64,000 nt of DNA from DASSJT01 sp035691065 (GCA_035691065.1 DASSJT010000063.1:1-64000), one strand, 5' to 3'; positions 17,817 through 26,913 are shown, counted from the first letter of the stretch. The notes: generated by a model from the letters alone, not told the origin. Program-made: numbers and translations.

Positions 17817-19103
17817 TCAGCCGATGCTGTAGTCGCTCCCGTCCGCCGCCGCCCCTTCCGCGGGCGTCCCGCGGCCCGCGCTCCAGGACAGGGCGTACCT
17901 GCCGTCGTCGACCGCCCGGCCGCCCTCGCCGAGCTCCAGCGGCCGGAAGGTGTCGACCATGACCGCGAGCTCGTCGAACGCCTCGACGCCGATCGAGCCC
18001 TCGGCCGCCCCGGGCTGCGGGCCGTGGGCATGGCCGCCGGGGTGGAGCGAGATCGAGCCCTTGCCGATGCCGGAGCCCTTGCGCGCCTCGTAGTCGCCGT
18101 CGACGTAGAACATGACCTCGTCGCTGTCGACGTTGGAGTGGTAGTAGGGCACCGGGATCGACAGCGGGTGGTAGTCGACCTTGCGGGGCACGAAGTTGCA
18201 GACCACGAAGTTCCAGCCCTCGAAGACCTGGTGCACGGGCGGCGGCTGGTGGACCCGGCCGGTGATCGGCTCGAAGTCGCGCACATTGAACACATAGGGG
18301 TAGAGACAGCCATCCCAGCCCACGACGTCCAGCGGGTGGAACGGCAGGGCGTGGACCGTCCCGACGATCCCGCTCGGTCCGTTGCCCCGGTGCTTGATGA
18401 AGACCTCGGTCTCCTCACCCGGGTCGGCGCCGATGTCCTCGGCGAGCAGCGGCCCGGCCGGAGCCCGCAGGTCGCGCTCGCAGTAGGGGGCGTGCTCGAG
18501 GAACTGGCCGTACCTCGACAGGTAGCGCTTCGGCGGAGCGATGTGGGAGTTCGCCTCGATGCAGTAGGCGCGCAGCGGCTCCTTGGTCGAGCGCTTCGGC
18601 AGCCACCGGTGCGTGGTCGCCCGGGGGATCACGAGGTAGTCGCCCTCAGCGACGTCGAAGGCCCCGAACACCGTCTCGACGCGCGCCCTCCCGCGCTCGA
18701 CGTAGACGCACTCGTCACCGATCCCGTTGCGGTACCACGGGCTGGCAGCCCCGGCCACGGCATACGAGATCCGGACATCACCGTTGCCGAGGACCAGGCG
18801 CCGACCCGTGACCACATCGGTGTCCTTGACCGCCTTGGCGTCGAACAGGTCGTGCAGCTTCAGGTGCAGTGGCTTCAGCGGGTGGTTGGGAGTCGTCGAG
18901 AGGTCGCCGACCTCCCACTCGCGGGCGGAGCTGATCGTCGACGGGATGTTGCGGTGGTAGAGCAGCGAGGAGTCGGACGAGAAGCCCTCCTCGCCCATCA
19001 GCTCCTCGTAGAAGAGCTCGCCCGGCTGCCGGCCCCGGCCCGGGCGCCGGTGCTGCGTATGCCGTTTCGGCGGGATGCTGCCCATCGACTGGTAATGCGC
19101 CAC
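17817..19103 (-). CDS. hmgA: Homogentisate 1,2-dioxygenase
   Basis: Fe(II) ring-cleaving dioxygenase turning homogentisate into maleylacetoacetate in tyrosine/phenylalanine breakdown. 428 residues from GTG at 19103, preceded by AGAGGTGG. Family landmarks: RNIPSTISSAREWEVGDLST near the start, the IAPPKRYLSRYGQFLEHAPY region, and the cupin metal site YYHSNVDSDEVMFYVDGD with HPGGHAHGPQPG further on. Upstream in-frame codons extend the open frame but match nothing in the family. Divergent (87 bp) from the unknown gene and fahA. Confidence 0.94.
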   Translation of the reverse strand: MAHYQSMGSIPPKRHTQHRRPGRGRQPGELFYEELMGEEGFSSDSSLLYHRNIPSTISSAREWEVGDLSTTPNHPLKPLHLKLHDLFDAKAVKDTDVVTGRRLVLGNGDVRISYAVAGAASPWYRNGIGDECVYVERGRARVETVFGAFDVAEGDYLVIPRATTHRWLPKRSTKEPLRAYCIEANSHIAPPKRYLSRYGQFLEHAPYCERDLRAPAGPLLAEDIGADPGEETEVFIKHRGNGPSGIVGTVHALPFHPLDVVGWDGCLYPYVFNVRDFEPITGRVHQPPPVHQVFEGWNFVVCNFVPRKVDYHPLSIPVPYYHSNVDSDEVMFYVDGDYEARKGSGIGKGSISLHPGGHAHGPQPGAAEGSIGVEAFDELAVMVDTFRPLELGEGGRAVDDGRYALSWSAGRGTPAEGAAADGSDYSIG

Positions 19104-19190
19104 GACGTTCCACCTCTTTGTGGTCGGCTGGGAGGGTCGGTGCTGGGAGGGCGGGATGGTGCCAGTCGCCACCCTAGTAGCCTCCGTGGC

Positions 19191-20093
19191 ATGCCCTCCA
19201 CGATGCCCGGCGCGGTCGCCGAACGACCGGCGGAGCCGGAGCTCTTCGCGCGGCTCGTGGACGACGCAGCGGTCTTCCCGCCCGGCAGCTCGCCGCTCGA
19301 CCAGGCGGTGAGCGGCCATCGAACTCACCGCAGCAGCTGGTATGCCGGCCTGCTGGGTCCGCTGCTCGTCCCGGCTTCCATCGCGGGCGAGGTCCCGGCG
19401 CTTGCCGAGTCGTCCGGCTACTCACCCGAGGCTCCGCTCGAGGTGGCTGTGGTCGCGAGGCCAGGGGTCGACCCGGGGGTCGTCGGCGAGGCCCTCGAGT
19501 CCGTGGCGCATGCCAGGACTCTCAACATCGTCGCAGTCGAGATGGGCTGGACTCCCGAGTGGCGGGTCTCCCGGCCGCCCGACGTGCCGCTGACTCTGGA
19601 GGTGCCGCGGGGGCCGCACCACGCGCTCTCGCTCGCGGACATCGCGGCCGACAGCTCGGACGAGGTGCCGCTCCAGGCGAAGTTCCGCACCGGCGCGACG
19701 CCGACGTGGCACTGGCCCGACGAGCGCGAGCTGGCCGGGTTCATCCGCTCCGCCGTCGACCACGAGCTGGCGTTCAAGCTGACCGGCGGTCTCCACCACG
19801 CCGTCCGCGGCACCTACCCGGGGGACCCGGCGGATCTCAGCAGCGCGCCGGAGGAACAGCACGGGGTGCTCAACGTCCTGTGCGCGGTGCGGTGGGCCCT
19901 CAACGGGGACGAGGTCGGCGAGCTGGCGTCGGTGCTCTCGGAGCGCGACCCGGCCGTTCTCGTGCCGATGGTCACCCGCATGAGCAGCGCCGACGCGAGC
20001 ATTGTGCGGGCCTTCTTCACGGCATACGGCTGCTGCACGGTGACCGACCCGATCGGCGAGCTCGCCGCCCTCAACCTGATCCAGGAGCCCTGA
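19191..20093 (+). CDS. Uncharacterised protein between hmgA and fahA
   Basis: 300 residues, soluble, no signal peptide. Visible segments: LFARLVDDAAVFPPGSSPLD near the N-terminus, a central VPLTLEVPRG stretch, and LAFKLTGGLHHAVRG in the C-terminal half. I do not recognise a named family. It ends one base before the fahA ATG, so it belongs to the tyrosine-degradation operon. The cluster has no recognisable maleylacetoacetate isomerase, which makes that step or another accessory role a guess worth testing. ATG at 19191 chosen; 19203 is an alternative. Confidence 0.8.
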   Translation: MPSTMPGAVAERPAEPELFARLVDDAAVFPPGSSPLDQAVSGHRTHRSSWYAGLLGPLLVPASIAGEVPALAESSGYSPEAPLEVAVVARPGVDPGVVGEALESVAHARTLNIVAVEMGWTPEWRVSRPPDVPLTLEVPRGPHHALSLADIAADSSDEVPLQAKFRTGATPTWHWPDERELAGFIRSAVDHELAFKLTGGLHHAVRGTYPGDPADLSSAPEEQHGVLNVLCAVRWALNGDEVGELASVLSERDPAVLVPMVTRMSSADASIVRAFFTAYGCCTVTDPIGELAALNLIQEP

Positions 20094-20094
20094 G

Positions 20095-21375
20095 ATGGAC
20101 ATGCCAGCGACGTCCTGGCTCGAGCTTCCCGCCGACCATCCCTTCGGCCTTGCCAACCTGCCCTATGGCGTCTTCTCGACGCCTGGCACGCCTCCGAGAG
20201 TCGGTGTTCGCATGGGCGACCTGGTGCTCGACGCCCCAGCGGTGGCGGCACTGGGCGGCGACCCGGGCGATGGTCCCGACCTGGCCAAGGCCTGGCGGCA
20301 CGCCAGCCTCAACGCCTTCCTAGACCTCGGGCGCCCAGCGTGGAACGTGGCGCGGTGGTGGCTCACCGAGATCTTCTCCGACCCGGTGCACCAGGCGGGC
20401 GTCGAGCCGCATCTCATCCCGGTCAGTGAGGTGACGATGCACCTGCCGATCGAGGTTGCCGACTATGTCGACTTCTACGCGAGCGAACACCACGCGGCCA
20501 ACGTCGGGCGCATCTTCCGGCCCGACTCCGAGCCGCTCACGCCGAACTGGAAGCACCTGCCCATCGGCTACCACGGCCGCTCGAGCACGGTCGTGGTCAG
20601 CGGCACTGGCATCGTGCGCCCCTGCGGACAGCGCAAGGGCAAGGGCGATCCGGCGCCGGTGTTCGGGCCCAGCGTGCGGCTCGACATCGAGGCCGAGCTG
20701 GGGTTCGTGGTCGGGAGTCCGACCCGGGTGGGCGAGCCGGTGCCGGTCGAGGCGGCCGACGAGCACCTCTTCGGCGTGGTCCTGCTCAACGACTGGAGCG
20801 CCCGCGACATCCAGGCCTGGGAGTACGTGCCCCTGGGGCCGTTCCTCGGCAAGTCCTTCGCCACGTCCATCTCGCCATGGGTGGTGACGCTGGACGCCCT
20901 GGCGGCGGCCCGTGTGCCGCTTCCGGCCCAAGACCCCGAGCCCCTCCCCTACCTCCGCGGGGAACCGGGCGAGAGGCGAGGGGAGGGCGGAGCCGCGGGT
21001 GCGCCCGTGTACGGGCTCGACCTCGACTATGAGGTCGAGTGGAACGGCACGGTGGTGAGCCGGCCCCGCTTCCGCGACATGTACTGGTCGCCTGCGCAGA
21101 TGCTGGCGCACCTGACGGTCAACGGGGCGAGCGTGCGGTCGGGCGACCTGTTCGGGTCGGGGACGATCTCCGGACCCGAGAAGGACTCCCGGGGCAGCTT
21201 CCTCGAGCTGTCCTGGAACGGCCAGGAGCCCGTAGTCCTCAACGACGGTTCGACGCGGACCTTCCTCGAGGACGGCGACACCGTGGTGCTGCGGGCGACC
21301 GCGCCAGGCCCGGGCGGGTCGGTGATCGGCCTCGGGGAGTGCTCGGGCACGGTCCTGCCAGCGCGGCGGGCGTGA
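20095..21375 (+). CDS. fahA: Fumarylacetoacetase
   Basis: Hydrolyses fumarylacetoacetate to fumarate and acetoacetate, the last step of tyrosine catabolism. 426 residues. N-terminal FAH domain (HPFGLANLPYGVFSTPGTPP), then the catalytic domain with DYVDFYASEHHAANVGRIFR, LPIGYHGRSSTVVVSGTGI, DIEAELGFVV and LLNDWSARDIQAWEYVPLGP. The metal-binding acidic residues of the last two are present. It begins one base after the preceding stop. The 3' end runs into a 26-bp tandem repeat. Confidence 0.96.
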   Translation: MDMPATSWLELPADHPFGLANLPYGVFSTPGTPPRVGVRMGDLVLDAPAVAALGGDPGDGPDLAKAWRHASLNAFLDLGRPAWNVARWWLTEIFSDPVHQAGVEPHLIPVSEVTMHLPIEVADYVDFYASEHHAANVGRIFRPDSEPLTPNWKHLPIGYHGRSSTVVVSGTGIVRPCGQRKGKGDPAPVFGPSVRLDIEAELGFVVGSPTRVGEPVPVEAADEHLFGVVLLNDWSARDIQAWEYVPLGPFLGKSFATSISPWVVTLDALAAARVPLPAQDPEPLPYLRGEPGERRGEGGAAGAPVYGLDLDYEVEWNGTVVSRPRFRDMYWSPAQMLAHLTVNGASVRSGDLFGSGTISGPEKDSRGSFLELSWNGQEPVVLNDGSTRTFLEDGDTVVLRATAPGPGGSVIGLGECSGTVLPARRA

Positions 21376-21490
21376 CCGGCTGCCTGACGCGGCGGGCGTG
21401 ACCGGCAGCCTGACGCGGCTGGCGTGACCGGCTGCCCGGCGCGGCGGGCGTGACCGGCTGCCCGGCGCGGCCGACCTGAGCGGCTGCCTG
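21364..21490. repeat. 26-bp tandem repeat at the fahA 3' end
   Basis: About five copies with an exact 26-bp period (GTGACCGGC words at 21372, 21398, 21424 and 21450; a degenerate copy at 21476). The fahA stop codon lies within the first copy. It fills the gap between the converging fahA and RDD genes. Confidence 0.85.
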
Positions 21491-21503
21491 ACGCGCCGCC
21501 TGG

Positions 21504-22487
21504 TCAGCCGTGGCGACGCGGCGGCTGGCGGCCCACGACCACCACGGTGCCGGCGACCTTGTCGTGCAGGGCCTGCCGCTGCGGGTCGAAGGCGGGGAAG
21601 ATGTGGTCCAGCGCCCACAGCGGGAGCGACAACAGGCTGATCCCCTGGACGTTGCCCAGCGCGTCGATCACGGCGACAAAGCCGTAGCGCCGCAGGGCGG
21701 TGGAGAAGCTGAGGGTGCCCGGCTGGTCGCGGAGCCGCACGCTGATGTTGGCGAGCCGCTTGCCCGGTGTGGCACCCCAGCGCATGAGGAAGAAGACGTT
21801 GTAGACGACGCCGACGGCGATCCCGAGGAACGAGAACCCGAGCATCCAACCGGTGTCCACGTTCTGCAGGGCGTCCATGTAGCCCGCCCAGTCACCCCGC
21901 TGCAGGGCGCTGGTCATGGGGTCCAGGACCGGCTGGATCGCGCGGTACAGGAACACCCCACCCAGGAGCAGCACCAGCACGTAGCGGATCACACCGTCCA
22001 TGAAGAAGGCCCCGACGCGCACGCCGTAGGAGGCGAGTGGGACGCCGTCGGGAGTCGTCGGGCCACGCTGGCCTGCGTACGGGGCCTGCCAGCCGGCGCC
22101 AGGCTGCTGCCCCGGCTGCTGCCCGGGCCATGGACCCTGCGGCTGGCCCTGCCGCTGGTCAGGTGCCTGACCCTGGTACTGCTGGCCGCCCGGGTACCAG
22201 TGCCCCTGCCCTCCGGGAGGCTGCCCTCCCGGGGGCTGCCCAGCGCCCGGCCAGCCCCCCGGCTGGTGCCAGGACTGCTGGGAGGGATGCCTCGAGCTCG
22301 CCTCTCCGGCGTTGTCTCCGCCCGCGGACGGTGTCGGGCCGCTGGTCGGCGCCTGGCCGGCATACCGGCTGTCGGTGCGGGTGCGGCGAGGCGTCGTGTG
22401 CTGGGTCCAGACCACCCCGTCGAAGTAGCGAAGCTGGTCAGGCTGCTGCGGGTCGTCGTACCACCCCGGGCCCTGCGGCGTCTCCAT
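21504..22487 (-). CDS. DUF2510-RDD family membrane protein
   Basis: 327 residues. N-terminal DUF2510 (PGWYDDPQQPDQLRYFDGVV), a long Gly/Pro/Gln-rich linker (about 45-150), then an RDD domain with four or so membrane spans (VRVGAFFMDGVIRYVLVLLL, PGKRLANISVRLRD). RDD proteins are membrane proteins of unsettled role, some linked to transport. Monocistronic, converging on fahA. Confidence 0.85.
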   Translation of the reverse strand: METPQGPGWYDDPQQPDQLRYFDGVVWTQHTTPRRTRTDSRYAGQAPTSGPTPSAGGDNAGEASSRHPSQQSWHQPGGWPGAGQPPGGQPPGGQGHWYPGGQQYQGQAPDQRQGQPQGPWPGQQPGQQPGAGWQAPYAGQRGPTTPDGVPLASYGVRVGAFFMDGVIRYVLVLLLGGVFLYRAIQPVLDPMTSALQRGDWAGYMDALQNVDTGWMLGFSFLGIAVGVVYNVFFLMRWGATPGKRLANISVRLRDQPGTLSFSTALRRYGFVAVIDALGNVQGISLLSLPLWALDHIFPAFDPQRQALHDKVAGTVVVVGRQPPRRHG

Positions 22488-22540
22488 GTCGGAAGCATGT
22501 CACGCGCGGATGTGAATCCTCGCAGGTGGATGGCCGGGCC

Positions 22541-22810
22541 TCAGCGAACGCCGCGGCGGAGGGAGGCGAACCACACCGCACCGACCACCAGATGCATCGG
22601 CGCGAGGGTGAGGTGGGTGGCCGTGGAAGCGGTCACGGTCAACGGCATGACGATACTGACCACGGCGATGACCAGCCCAGCCCAGGCGACGAACCCCAGT
22701 CTCGCGAGGGCGAGCGCCTGCGCGGCATCCTCGCCAACGGGGTCGGAGTCGGCTCGACGGTCATGGCCAAGCTGACCAAGGCCGAGCGCGGCCAGCTCGG
22801 TGCGCTCCTC
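22541..22810 (-). pseudogene. C-terminal fragment of a DUF6069-like membrane protein
   Basis: Reading the complement from 22810 gives LAALGLGQLGHD, then two hydrophobic stretches (FVAWAGLVIAVVSIVMPLTV and LAPMHLVVGAVWFASLRRGV) and a stop at 22541-22543. This resembles the end of DUF6069 integral membrane proteins. The frame directly follows the hppD stop and has no ATG or GTG before the first membrane segment, so the N-terminal half is missing. A truncated remnant is likelier than a functional gene. Confidence 0.5.
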
Positions 22811-24019
22811 CTAGAGGTTGCCGCGGCGCTCCTGCTCGCGCTCGATGGCCTCGAACAGCGCCTTGAAGTTGCCCTTGCCGAACCCGAGCGAGCCGTGCCG
22901 CTCGATGATCTCGAAGAACACGGTGGGACGGTCGCCAAGCGGCTTGGTGAAGATCTGCAGGAGGTATCCGTCCTCGTCGCGGTCCACGAGGATGCCGCGC
23001 CTCTGCAGCTCCTCGATCGGCACGCGCACCTGGCCGATCCGGGCGCGCAGCTGCGGGTCCTCGTAGTAGGAGTCGGGGGTGGAGAGAAACTCCACACCCT
23101 CCGCGCGCAGGCAGTCGACGGTCTGCAGGATGTCGCCGGTGGCAAGGGCGAGGTGCTGGGCCCCAGGGCCACGGTAGAACTCGAGGTACTCGTCGATCTG
23201 GCTCTTCTTCTTGGCGATCGCCGGCTCGTTGAGCGGGAACTTCACCCGGTGGTTGCCGTTGGCGACGACCTTGGACATGAGCGCGGAGTAGTCGGTGGCA
23301 ATGTCGTCACCGATGAACTCGGCCATGTTCACGAACCCCATGACCTTGTTGTAGAAGGTGACCCACTCCTCCATCTTGCCGAGCTCGACATTGCCGACGA
23401 TGTGGTCGAGCGCCTGGAACAGCCGCTTAGGAGCGCCGTCGCGCTTGGTGAAGGTCGAGCTCGCGGTGCGGTAGCCCGGGAGGTAGGGGCCGGTGTAGCG
23501 CGAGCGGTCAACGAGGGTGTGGCGGGTCTCTCCGTAGGTCGCGATGGAGGCGATGCGCACGGAGCCGTGCTCGTCGCTCACGTCCTCGGGCTCGCGCACC
23601 ACGCGGGCCCCGGCGCGCTTGGCCTGGTCGATGCACTTGTCGACGTCGGGAACCTCGAGCGAGATGTCGACGACGCCGTCACCGTGCTTGGCGTGGTGGG
23701 CGACCAGCGGGCTGTCGGGGTCGACCGCACCGTTGACGACGAACCGGATCGAGCCTGACTTCAGGACGAAGGACTTGTGGTCGCGGTTGCCGTTCTCCGG
23801 CCCGGTGTAGGCGACGAGCTCCATGCCCCAGGCGGACTGGTAGTAGTGCGCCGTCTGCGTCGCATTGCCGACGACGAAGACGATCGCGTCCCATCCGGTG
23901 ACGGGGAACGGGTCCTTGCTCTCGTCGTACTCGACCAGCCCGACGAGCTGCTTCAGCTGCTGGATGTCGAGGTTGGCCTCGCGCTCTTGTGGGGTGAGGT
24001 CCAGGGTGCCGTGGGTCAT
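22811..24019 (-). CDS. hppD: 4-hydroxyphenylpyruvate dioxygenase
   Basis: Fe(II) dioxygenase converting 4-hydroxyphenylpyruvate to homogentisate, feeding hmgA. 402 residues, two vicinal-oxygen-chelate domains. The three metal ligands are visible: His in FQALDHIVGNVE, His in GAQHLALATGD and Glu in PTVFFEIIERHGS. The C-terminal GFGKGNFKALFEAIEREQ is diagnostic. Divergent from an Lrp-type gene with 107 bp between that contains a clean inverted repeat. The hmgA/fahA genes lie 3.5 kb away. Confidence 0.96.
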   Translation of the reverse strand: MTHGTLDLTPQEREANLDIQQLKQLVGLVEYDESKDPFPVTGWDAIVFVVGNATQTAHYYQSAWGMELVAYTGPENGNRDHKSFVLKSGSIRFVVNGAVDPDSPLVAHHAKHGDGVVDISLEVPDVDKCIDQAKRAGARVVREPEDVSDEHGSVRIASIATYGETRHTLVDRSRYTGPYLPGYRTASSTFTKRDGAPKRLFQALDHIVGNVELGKMEEWVTFYNKVMGFVNMAEFIGDDIATDYSALMSKVVANGNHRVKFPLNEPAIAKKKSQIDEYLEFYRGPGAQHLALATGDILQTVDCLRAEGVEFLSTPDSYYEDPQLRARIGQVRVPIEELQRRGILVDRDEDGYLLQIFTKPLGDRPTVFFEIIERHGSLGFGKGNFKALFEAIEREQERRGNL

Positions 24020-24069
24020 GCGCTCAGGGTGGCCTCGGGTGGCACGGTGTGCAAGGGTATGCCGCTGCG

Positions 24070-24086
24070 CTGCGCAGTCTGCGCAG
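24070..24086. promoter_or_regulatory. Perfect inverted repeat, probable Lrp operator
   Basis: CTGCGCA-GTC-TGCGCAG (24070-24086) lies in the hppD/lrp divergent promoter region, about 50 bp from hppD and 40 bp from the regulator. Dyad sites of this size are typical for Lrp/AsnC dimers. A GTATGCCG word sits immediately beside it at 24057. Confidence 0.55.
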
Positions 24087-24126
24087 AGTGTTGCCTTCGC
24101 GGCGTGTAGGACTGGACAATTTGCCC

Positions 24127-24657
24127 ATGCCTGGCTCAGCTGCTCTGGACCCGCTGGACGCGCGGATCATCACTGTCTTCACCGAGGATCCCCAGATCGG
24201 GGTGCTGGGCGCCTCGCGTGCCCTCGGGGTGGCCCGCGGGACGGTGCAGGCACGACTCGACCGGCTCCAGGCGCGGGGAGTGGTGCGATCCTTCGCTCCA
24301 AGGGTGGACCCGGCGGCCATGGGCTATCCGGTGACCGCGTTCTGCACTTTGGAGATCCGGCAGGGGCAGGGCCATGCCCCCGTCGTCGAGCACCTGTCCG
24401 CCATACCTGAAGTGCTGGAGGCGCACACCATCACCGGATCGGGAGACCTCTACATCCGTGTCGTGGCGCGGGACAACGCCGACCTGCAGCGGGTCATCGA
24501 CTCGGTGGTCGATGACCGGCACGTGACCCGGGCCAACACGGCGATCTCGCTGGCGACCCGGATCGACTTCCGCACCCAGCCACTGGTCCAGGCAGCAGCA
24601 CAGGCGACGTCGACGCCGACCGAGGCACCGACACCGGCCACGCGGAGTGGCGGGTAG
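24127..24657 (+). CDS. Lrp/AsnC family regulator, probable hppD regulator
   Basis: 176 residues: HTH (LDPLDARIITVFTEDPQIGV, then ASRALGVARGTVQARLDRLQ) and a RAM domain (VLEAHTITGSGDLYIRVVAR). The ATG at 24127 is chosen because the HTH begins right after it. Divergence from hppD suggests it governs tyrosine catabolism in response to an aromatic amino acid or intermediate; this is inference from position. It ends 7 bp from the converging dodecin stop. Confidence 0.9.
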   Translation: MPGSAALDPLDARIITVFTEDPQIGVLGASRALGVARGTVQARLDRLQARGVVRSFAPRVDPAAMGYPVTAFCTLEIRQGQGHAPVVEHLSAIPEVLEAHTITGSGDLYIRVVARDNADLQRVIDSVVDDRHVTRANTAISLATRIDFRTQPLVQAAAQATSTPTEAPTPATRSGG

Positions 24658-24664
24658 GGAGGCC

Positions 24665-24880
24665 TTATTCGTGGCTCTCGATCCGGAAGCCGATCTTGAC
24701 GGTCACCTGCCAGTGCGCGATCGCACCCTCGACGAGCTGGCCGCGGACGTTCTGCACCTCGAACCAGTCGAGGTTGCGAACCGTCCGCGCCGCCTGGGCC
24801 ACGGCGTTGGAAACCGCCTGCTCGATGCTGTCGGGTGAGCTGCCGACGATCTCGGAGATGGAGTACACGTGGTTCGCCAT
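24665..24880 (-). CDS. Dodecin, flavin-binding storage protein
   Basis: 71 residues, the normal dodecin length. MANHVYSISEIVGSSPDSIE and the tryptophan in NLDWFEVQNVRG (flavin stacking) identify the family, as does the end WQVTVKIGFRIES. Dodecins assemble as dodecamers binding FMN/riboflavin or CoA. ATG at 24880. The open frame extends upstream, but that stretch is unrelated. Next gene upstream on the same strand is the SF2 helicase, 110 bp away. Confidence 0.95.
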   Translation of the reverse strand: MANHVYSISEIVGSSPDSIEQAVSNAVAQAARTVRNLDWFEVQNVRGQLVEGAIAHWQVTVKIGFRIESHE

Positions 24881-24990
24881 GTCTGACCTCGCTCCGTCGC
24901 GCCGGCCCCGGGCAGGCCGGACAGCCGACAACCTAGACCCGTCCACGCCCTGCCGCCATGAGTCCGATGGAGGCGATGGCGCCGATGGCT

Positions 24991-26739
24991 TCAGCGGCGG
25001 CCCACGAACCACTCCCGGATCTTGGCGATGCGCGCGGTGACCTGCTCGGACGTGGCCTCCTCCAGTGGGGGGCCGCCACAGGTGCGGCGCAGGTCTATGT
25101 GCACGTTCGCGTGGGCCGCGCCGGTCTTGCGCGCGTACGCCGACACCAGCTTGTTGAGCTCCTTGCGCTGCCCGGCCAGCGCGCGGTGCGCCGCCACGGG
25201 CTCGGCGGCGCGGCGCGGCCGCGACGCGTGCCTCGCCTGCCGCTCGTGGAGCAGGGCGGTCACCTGGTCGGGTTCGAGCAGCCCGGGCAGCCCGAGGTAG
25301 TCCTGCTCCTCCTCCGATCCGACCTCGGCGTGCAGCCCGAACTGTTTGGCGTCGAAGAGCACGTGGTCGAAGTGGGCGTCCGACTCCAGCGCCTCGAACT
25401 GCGCGTCGTCGGGACCGACGTTGTTCTGGGCGCGGTTGGCCTCGGCGATCAGCGCCTCCTCCTCGGCCCACATGCTCGCTGCGGAGTCGACGCCGCGGAT
25501 CCGGTCGAGGGCGTGGTCGCGCTCGTCCTCCAGCCGCGCCGCGTGCTCGAGGATGACCGGGACCGAGGGGAGGAATACCGAGGCAGTCTCGCCTCGGCGA
25601 CGGGCCCGGACGAAGCGCCCGACCGCCTGCGCGAAGAACAGCGGTGTCGAGGTGGACGTCGCGTAGACCCCGACACAGAGACGGGGGACGTCGACGCCCT
25701 CCGACACCATGCGCACGGCGACCATCCAGCGCTGGCTCCCCACGGCATACTCCTCGATCCGCGCGGACGCGCCCGCGTCGTCGGAGAGGACCACGGTCGG
25801 CCTTTCTCCGGTGAGGCTCTCGAGGATGCGCGCGTAGGACCTGGCCGACGTCTGGTGGGAGGCGATGACCAGGCCACCCGCATCCGGAACGCCGCGGCGT
25901 ACCTCGGTGAGCCGCTTGTCGGCCGCCGCGAGGACCGAGGGGATCCACTCGCCCCTGGGGTCGAGGGCGGTGCGCCACGCCTGCGCCATGGCGTCCTTGG
26001 TGAGGGGCTCGCCGAGCCGGGCTGCGACCTCGTCGCCGGCCTTGGTGCGCCACCGCATGGCGCCGCCGTAGGCGAGGAACAGGACGGGGCGGACCACGCC
26101 GTCGCGCAGGGCTTCCGCGTAGCCGTAGGTGTAGTCGGAGGCGGAGCGCCGGATGCCGTCGTCGTCCAGCTCGTAGCGGACGAACGGGATCGGCGAGGTG
26201 TCCGAGCGGAACGGTGTGCCGGTGAGCGCGAGACGACGGGTCGCGGGCTCGAAGGCCTCGCGCATGGCGTCGCCCCAGGAGCGGTTGTCGCCGCCGTGGT
26301 GGATCTCGTCGAGGATCACGAGGGTGGGCACGCGCTCGGTGCGGGTGCGGTGCAGGTCCGGCCGGCTGGCCACCTGGGCGTAGGTCAGGGCCACGCCGTG
26401 GTAGTCGCGGGAGTGGCGTGCCGAGGAGTTGGAGAAGCTGGGGTCCAGGTGGATCCCGACGCGCGCGGCGGCGTCGGCCCACTGGGTCTTGAGGTGTTCG
26501 GTGGGGGCGACCACGGTGATGGCCCGGACCTCGCCCCGGCCGAGCAGCTCGGCGGCGAGCCGGAGCGCGTAGGTCGTCTTGCCGGCTCCGGGCGTGGCGG
26601 CGGCGAGGAAGTCGCGGGCGTCGGAGGCCAGGTACTGGGACATCGCCGCAGCCTGCCAAGCCCGCAGCTTCGATGCCGTTCCCCACGCCGCGCGCTTCGG
26701 GAATGCTGGTGACAGGTGGGCGGCTGCGGCGGTACTCAT
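24991..26739 (-). CDS. Superfamily 2 DNA/RNA helicase (XPB/Ssl2-like)
   Basis: 582 residues. Motif Q-like LRAWQAAAM, Walker A ATPGAGKTTYAL (about residues 48-59), Walker B LVILDEIHHGG, motif III LALTGTPFRSD, and a C-terminal helicase domain with VVLSDDAG and RWMVAVRMVSEGVDVPRLCV, then QAVGRFVRARR. Likely an ATP-dependent nucleic acid translocase in repair or restriction-like processes; the precise role is unknown. Well conserved as a single gene in actinomycetes. Confidence 0.85.
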   Translation of the reverse strand: MSTAAAAHLSPAFPKRAAWGTASKLRAWQAAAMSQYLASDARDFLAAATPGAGKTTYALRLAAELLGRGEVRAITVVAPTEHLKTQWADAAARVGIHLDPSFSNSSARHSRDYHGVALTYAQVASRPDLHRTRTERVPTLVILDEIHHGGDNRSWGDAMREAFEPATRRLALTGTPFRSDTSPIPFVRYELDDDGIRRSASDYTYGYAEALRDGVVRPVLFLAYGGAMRWRTKAGDEVAARLGEPLTKDAMAQAWRTALDPRGEWIPSVLAAADKRLTEVRRGVPDAGGLVIASHQTSARSYARILESLTGERPTVVLSDDAGASARIEEYAVGSQRWMVAVRMVSEGVDVPRLCVGVYATSTSTPLFFAQAVGRFVRARRRGETASVFLPSVPVILEHAARLEDERDHALDRIRGVDSAASMWAEEEALIAEANRAQNNVGPDDAQFEALESDAHFDHVLFDAKQFGLHAEVGSEEEQDYLGLPGLLEPDQVTALLHERQARHASRPRRAAEPVAAHRALAGQRKELNKLVSAYARKTGAAHANVHIDLRRTCGGPPLEEATSEQVTARIAKIREWFVGRR

Positions 26740-26913
26740 AGGGCCGCAACCCTAGCCAATTCCGTTGTGCGACATGCCGAGGCCCTGTTGCCGGCCCGGG
26801 GTCATGGGTTGTGTTATGGCGGCGGTCGGCCCGCGCTCGAGGGCCGCCCATCGTGGCTGGGCGGGAGTGCCCGGGCGGGCGTGATTGGGCGGGCGTGGCT
26901 GGGCGGGGCTCGC

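Noticed and set aside
22037..23758. 573-codon plus-strand open frame
   Set aside because: Antisense to hppD and the RDD gene; no recognisable motifs, composition typical of third-position GC shadows.
24958..26712. 584-codon plus-strand open frame
   Set aside because: Antisense to the SF2 helicase gene, which has a complete set of helicase motifs.
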